The notes beneath the pieces were generated by a model. The model had not been told where the DNA came from, did no database searches, and was given only the letters and a program-made list of their open reading frames with translations. 64,000 nucleotides of DNA from Plotosus lineatus (lineage: Eukaryota; Chordata; Actinopteri; Siluriformes; Plotosidae): contig CM045751.1 in assembly GCA_024760905.1 (NCBI GenBank), forward strand, positions 13,445,001 through 13,509,000, given 5' to 3'. Position numbers and translations under genes: made by a program. Positions 32,376-64,000 of the stretch are shown here, one piece after another. The stretch's first letter is position 1. Each line of letters starts with the position of its first letter.

Positions 32376-32689
32376 AATGTCTTCTGATTATATTTGTGAT
32401 GAATCACTGCTGCCTGAGTGCAAGAAGGTTGTGAGGTCAAATCTTGTAGGCCAACAAGGGCATTTCCGGGCGGAGTTTGCTTGCTTTTTCGGTGCTCATA
32501 TGGGCGTCCTCAGGGTAATCTGATTTCTATTCAAAGTCCAAATACATGCCGGTCAAGTTGTCCATGTTGTTCGGTGGGACTGGTTGTATGTGTCTGTGTG
32601 AGTCCTTTCACAGACCTGTCACTGTTCAGGATGTCACATAAAGTCAGTTGGTATTGGCTCCTGCTTTTCCTGACCCAGATCCCTTCCTT

Positions 32690-33035
32690 CCTTTTTGGCT
32701 TTTTCCCTTTTTTGGGAGTCGCCGCAGCGAGTCATCTGATTCGCACATTTGATTTGGCAGAGGTTTTACATCGGATGCCCTTCCTGTCACAACGCTTTTT
32801 TAGCAAGGGACAGAAACACACTGACGGCTTTGCAGAAAGTTTTTACGAACTTTACGAAAGTCAGCATTTTTTTTTTTTTACATGAACCTCACACCATAGA
32901 CAGTGAGAGACATGGCCCGCCTTTGATAATCCAGTTGGCTGCACTGGGGGGACAGTGACAACCCTGTGGGGACTCGAACTCCCAACCTTAGGATCAGCAA
33001 TCCTGCGCCCTACCACTAGACCACCACTGCCCCGT
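32690..33035 (-). repeat. Full-length SINE, inverted
   Basis: The minus-strand head is at 33035 (complement of AGACCACCACTGCCCC), with B box GGGAGTTCGAGTCCCC. The tail complement is GGGAGTCGCCGCAGCGAGTC at 32716. Confidence 0.8.
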
Positions 33036-33865
33036 TTCCTGACCCAGATGGATACACAATATTAGTAATGGATGGATGGATGGATGGACTTCTAATTTTT
33101 AAGTGCATATAATTGTTTTGAATGTTGTGTTGTAAATAATATTGTTTTTTCTATTTTTCTATTGTTTATTACATTTCCTTCTGTGATTTCATACTTAGCT
33201 TATATAAATTCTTTATGAAGTGCTTTGTGTCAGTTGTATAATGAATGTAATGTACTGTATTGAATGATGTTATGTCGGATCCTAACAGACGGGTGATGTC
33301 AGATTACAAACACACTTTAATTGGTGTTATTTTACGCGACATGCTTTGCCAGGTATAAAGTTGACAGAAACACTGAACAAAGAAAACAGGTTGATTACAA
33401 TATAAAGTTACAGCACAGTAAACCGATGCTGTCAAGAACTTTCAATCAAAATATGCGGAAATTATGCACAGAAAACATATTTTCGCAGGCTGCACTCGAA
33501 AATAATTAATTTTATACATCCAATAGCAGGGTGTACATTAAGTTCACCGCTTAAGTGCTTCTTGAACACAATGTGTCAAAATATGATTATTACAGATGAA
33601 TTTATATCTTCTAAATAATACAGTGACCCACAAAAGTATTCCCCTCCTTGGAATTTATCCTTAAAATCTGGAATTAAAAGGTATACAGTATGGGGTGGGA
33701 TGAGGGTGGTGGTGTTGAGTGTAAGGTGTCATGAGTTGATTTGCATTATATGCCAGCAACCTTGAAGATGTAAACTATTTGTTATTGTGAGGCAAACAAG
33801 GAAGATGCCCCAGAGTTTACATCAACACTAATCAAAACACACTACCATGAAAAGAATGTGACACT
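33036..33865. other. Unannotated intergenic stretch
   Basis: It contains a (GGAT)n run near 33070-33088. No gene signal seen. Confidence 0.4.
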
Positions 33866-33866
33866 A

Positions 33867-34080
33867 TGACGGTGCTTCTCAATTATTTTCTGTTGTGCCC
33901 CCCAAGAAAGAGGAAAACACCCCCCACCCCCAATATAAATACTGTAGTGTTATTTGTCTAAAAATTGTTATAAGTAATCCTCTGCATACACTGTATCCTT
34001 ATTAACATAATAAATCCATATTATCGTTATGGAACACACACAAAAAAAGGAAGAAATATAGACCAACTTCCAACAAAGCA
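33867..34080 (-). mobile_element. hAT 3' terminal fragment, inverted
   Basis: The start GGTGCTTCTCAATTATTTTC and the following CCCCCCAAGAAAGAGGAAAA block are the reverse complement of 20040-20140, the right end of the hAT remnant in swap70. Confidence 0.65.
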
Positions 34081-34109
34081 GTTTCTGAGAACTGCTGCAC
34101 ATCTGTATT

Positions 34110-35280
34110 GCATTGAGCCGACCAACTTCTGACTCCTGTGTCTCCGTGCACTGCTGTTTCCTCTCTTCGGTCCTCTCAATGTCCCACTTCTTCTTAGCTA
34201 ACCTCTTCCTTTGTACACACTCCTGCACTTCCTCATTCTATCACCAAGTCTCCTTATCTACTTTCCTTCCAGAGGACACACCAAGGACTCTCCTACCTGT
34301 TTCCCTGATCACATTTGCTGTAGTTGTCCAGTCATCTGGAAGCACTTCCTGACCACCCAAAGCCTGTTTCAGCTCCTCCTTGTTTCAACTCCTCCTTGAA
34401 GACAACACAACACACTTCCTTTTTCAGCTTCCAACACCTTGCCTTCTGCTCTGCCTTTGCCTTCTTCACCTTCCTCACCATTAGCAACCTCCTGCACACC
34501 ACCATCCTATGCTGTTTGGTAACACTCTCACCCACTACTACTTTGCAGTCACTGACTTCCTTCAAACTGCATCTTCTACACAAGATGTAGTCTACCTGTG
34601 TGCTCCTACCTCCGCTTTTATAAGTCACACTATGCTCCTCTCTCTTCTGGAAGAAAGTATTCACCACAGCCATTTCCATCGTTTTTGCAAAATCGATCAG
34701 CATCTGTCCTTCTGTGTTCCTGTCCTGGATACCAAACCTGCCCAACATGTCCATTGAAGTCTGCTCCAATGACCACTCTTTCACCTCTGGGGATTCTCTG
34801 CATTCTAACTCACTCCAGAATCTCTCCTTCTCTTCTTGCTCACATGCTGCCTGTGGGGAAAAAGCACTAACAACATTGACCATCACGCCTTCAATTTCTA
34901 ACTTGAGACTCATTACTCTGTCTGACACTCTTTTCACTTCTAGAACATTCCTGACAAACTCCTCCTTCAAGATGACCCCTACTCCATTTCTCTTCCCATC
35001 CACACCGTGATAAAACAGCTTAAACCTGCTCCTAAGCTTCTAGCCTTGCTACCTTTCCACCTGGTCTCCTGAACACACAGTATGTCCACCTTCCTCCTCT
35101 GCATCATGTCAGCCAGCTCTCTACCTTTTCCTGTCATAGTTCCAACATTCAAAGTCCCTACTCTCGGTGCTAGACTCATGCCTTTCCTCTTCTCTCTCCG
35201 CCTACGGACACACCTCCCGCCTCTCCTTCTTCGACCAACAGTAGTCCAGTTTTCACCAGCACCCTGTTGGTTAACAGCAC
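34110..35280 (-). pseudogene. RTE-type LINE endonuclease region
   Basis: Minus-strand frames give the 5' half of an RTE polyprotein. They contain VGTLNVGTMTGKGRELADMM, DILCVQETRWKG (APE endonuclease metal-binding motif QETRW) and MDGKRNGVGVILKEE. They continue with VVNTFFQKREEHSVTYKSGG and a STQVDYILCRR block (D-Y-I endonuclease motif). One frameshift separates the blocks. There is no reverse transcriptase domain in this copy. Confidence 0.85.
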
Positions 35281-35289
35281 TGATGGTGG

Positions 35290-35470
35290 TTGTTTTTTTT
35301 TTTGTTTTTTTTTGCATAATTGGCCTTGTTTTGCTGCATTTTCCTTAACTTTTTCCCTATTAATTTACTTTTTTTTTAATTATTATTTTTTCGATGAATA
35401 TTTTTGAAAAACCCATAATGCACTGAAGCCGCAGAAACTGTAGCATGAAGTAGCGATCGGTCTCTGTATA
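35290..35470 (-). mobile_element. Tigger-like fragment
   Basis: GTTTTTTTTTGCATAATTGG with CCTTGTTTTGCTGCATTTTC, then AATGCACTGAAGCCGCAG, parallels the interiors of 18257-18600 and 22380-22450. Ends not found. Confidence 0.4.
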
Positions 35471-36430
35471 TGTGTTCAACAAGTGCAAATGATGCAGACG
35501 GCAAAACTACACTACACACAAACATATAGAGTGTGTGCACAGTATATGCAAACATTGCATGACCATGCAAAAGAGAAGACAGCTGTCACTGCTAAGTACA
35601 CTCTACAAGCAAAGTAAACAAAATAATGGACTCAGAGATAGATGGATAGGTGAAACAGTGGAGTTTAAAGTGCTGATGTAATGGAGAATATATTCATTGT
35701 GCATCAGGTCTGTTTTATATATCTGATACAATGAGCCTAGAGTCTGCTGGTACAATAACCTTTTGATGCAGCATTCTCATTATGGAGCAAACATGATCAG
35801 GACACGGATAATTAACTATAAATGTTGGGGTTTTTTTTACTGTTGAATGAAAAACTTAGGAAAATAAGAAAACTTTTGAAGAAGTATTTATAATATAAAT
35901 GTAAAATAAAAAGCTAAAATAAGAATATGACTGGGGGGGAAATATAAAAAAAGGAACTTGCTCAGACTTATTTCTATTAGATTACATAAAACATTACAGC
36001 CTAGTTATACCTCATTTTAATTATAAGACTTGTAGTTTAGTCAATTTCCACATTAGCTTCCTTTTCAGGTAAGTATTAGGACTACTTTCTGATGGACTTC
36101 TATATTTTCTTTTATGTAAAAAACGATATCTAAAGCCGGTCCTATTTATTTGTCTGTTTTAATTACATTCTATTTACATTTTCATCAACATACTGCATAT
36201 AAAATGGATTAAAAAAACTGTTTAAATATTTGTGTTCCCATTCATCCTTGTTTGTTTCTGACTGAACAAGCTTTTACTTCTGATTACATTAGCACTGTTT
36301 CATATAGACAATGCAGAGACACGGTGAGCGTCCATTAGACTTGCAGTACTGTACAACAGAGAATCAGCCCTTTGTTGGACAGATAATCATTAAGAGGGCT
36401 TGGCCAACCATATTGAATCTGACTTGACTG
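35471..36430. other. Unannotated upstream region of the polycystin-like gene
   Basis: This AT-rich stretch holds no recognised repeat or gene. Distal promoter elements could lie here, but nothing stands out. Confidence 0.4.
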
Positions 36431-36436
36431 TTGCCT

Positions 36437-36443
36437 TATAAAA
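36437..36443 (+). promoter_or_regulatory. TATA box of the polycystin-1-like gene
   Basis: CTTATAAAATG lies 51-57 bases before the ATG at 36494. Initiation about 25-30 bases downstream would give a very short 5'UTR of roughly 30 nt. The ATG has A at -3 and G at +4 (CAAGATGG). Confidence 0.55.
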
Positions 36444-36493
36444 TGCCAGAAACAACTCACTGCCAATTTTAGTGTTCAGTTGATAAAGTCAAG

Positions 36494-63980
<27,487 letters not shown>

Positions 63981-64000
63981 GTGAGTCACAGGTCAATTTG

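Overview
The window is nuclear DNA from a vertebrate, most likely a ray-finned (teleost-type) fish. The evidence is large introns with canonical splice signals, abundant CA/TA microsatellites, and a dense load of Tc1/mariner, Tigger/pogo-like and hAT DNA transposons, RTE-type LINEs and tRNA-headed SINEs of the kind common in fish. There are no bacterial features, CRISPR arrays or operons. Roughly half of the window is recognisable mobile or simple repeat.

Layout. (1) 1-1200: a probable 3'-terminal coding exon (655-922) with a polyadenylation signal, belonging to an unrecognised plus-strand gene that begins left of the window. (2) 1200-10775: transposons, SINEs and LINE fragments forming the downstream flank of the next gene. 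(3) 10776-31608, minus strand: a complete 12-exon swap70 gene (588 codons plus stop). All splice phases join without a break, and one intron appears to use a GC donor. (4) 31609-36430: a compact promoter for swap70, then repeat-rich intergenic DNA. (5) 36494 to beyond the right edge, plus strand: the 5' portion of a polycystin-1-like receptor gene (PKD1L2/PKD1L3 group). It has a signal peptide, a C-type-lectin-like domain in two exons, a REJ-like region and a GAIN-type region, and runs up to the start of the GPS motif; the gene continues past base 64000.

The most unusual structure lies in the 12.8 kb between the last lectin exon (ends 39075) and the first REJ exon (starts 51848) of the polycystin-like gene. 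Positions about 43080-51840 are an array of roughly 188-bp tandem units, interrupted by LINE insertions. Most units carry a branch-site-like CTTAC/GTTAC, a pyrimidine tract, an AG, a purine-rich block of 18-54 nt and a GTAAG/GTGAG donor. All 22 blocks I could delimit are multiples of 3, open in phase 1, and flanked by splice-like dinucleotides. Phase 1 is exactly the phase of the donor at 39075 and of the acceptor at 51848. They would encode a modular Gly-Ser-Lys-Glu linker (GSKEGSKESK and relatives), and any subset could be included without breaking frame. I interpret this as a tandemly amplified microexon array giving a variable-length charged stalk between the lectin and REJ domains of a polycystin-1-like receptor. 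This is inference from sequence; transcripts are needed to show the exons are used.

The two complete or near-complete genes have no evident functional link. SWAP70 is a PIP3-binding actin and Rac-signalling adaptor; polycystin-1-like proteins are large membrane receptors that partner PKD2-type channels. They are divergently transcribed, with about 4.9 kb between start codons.
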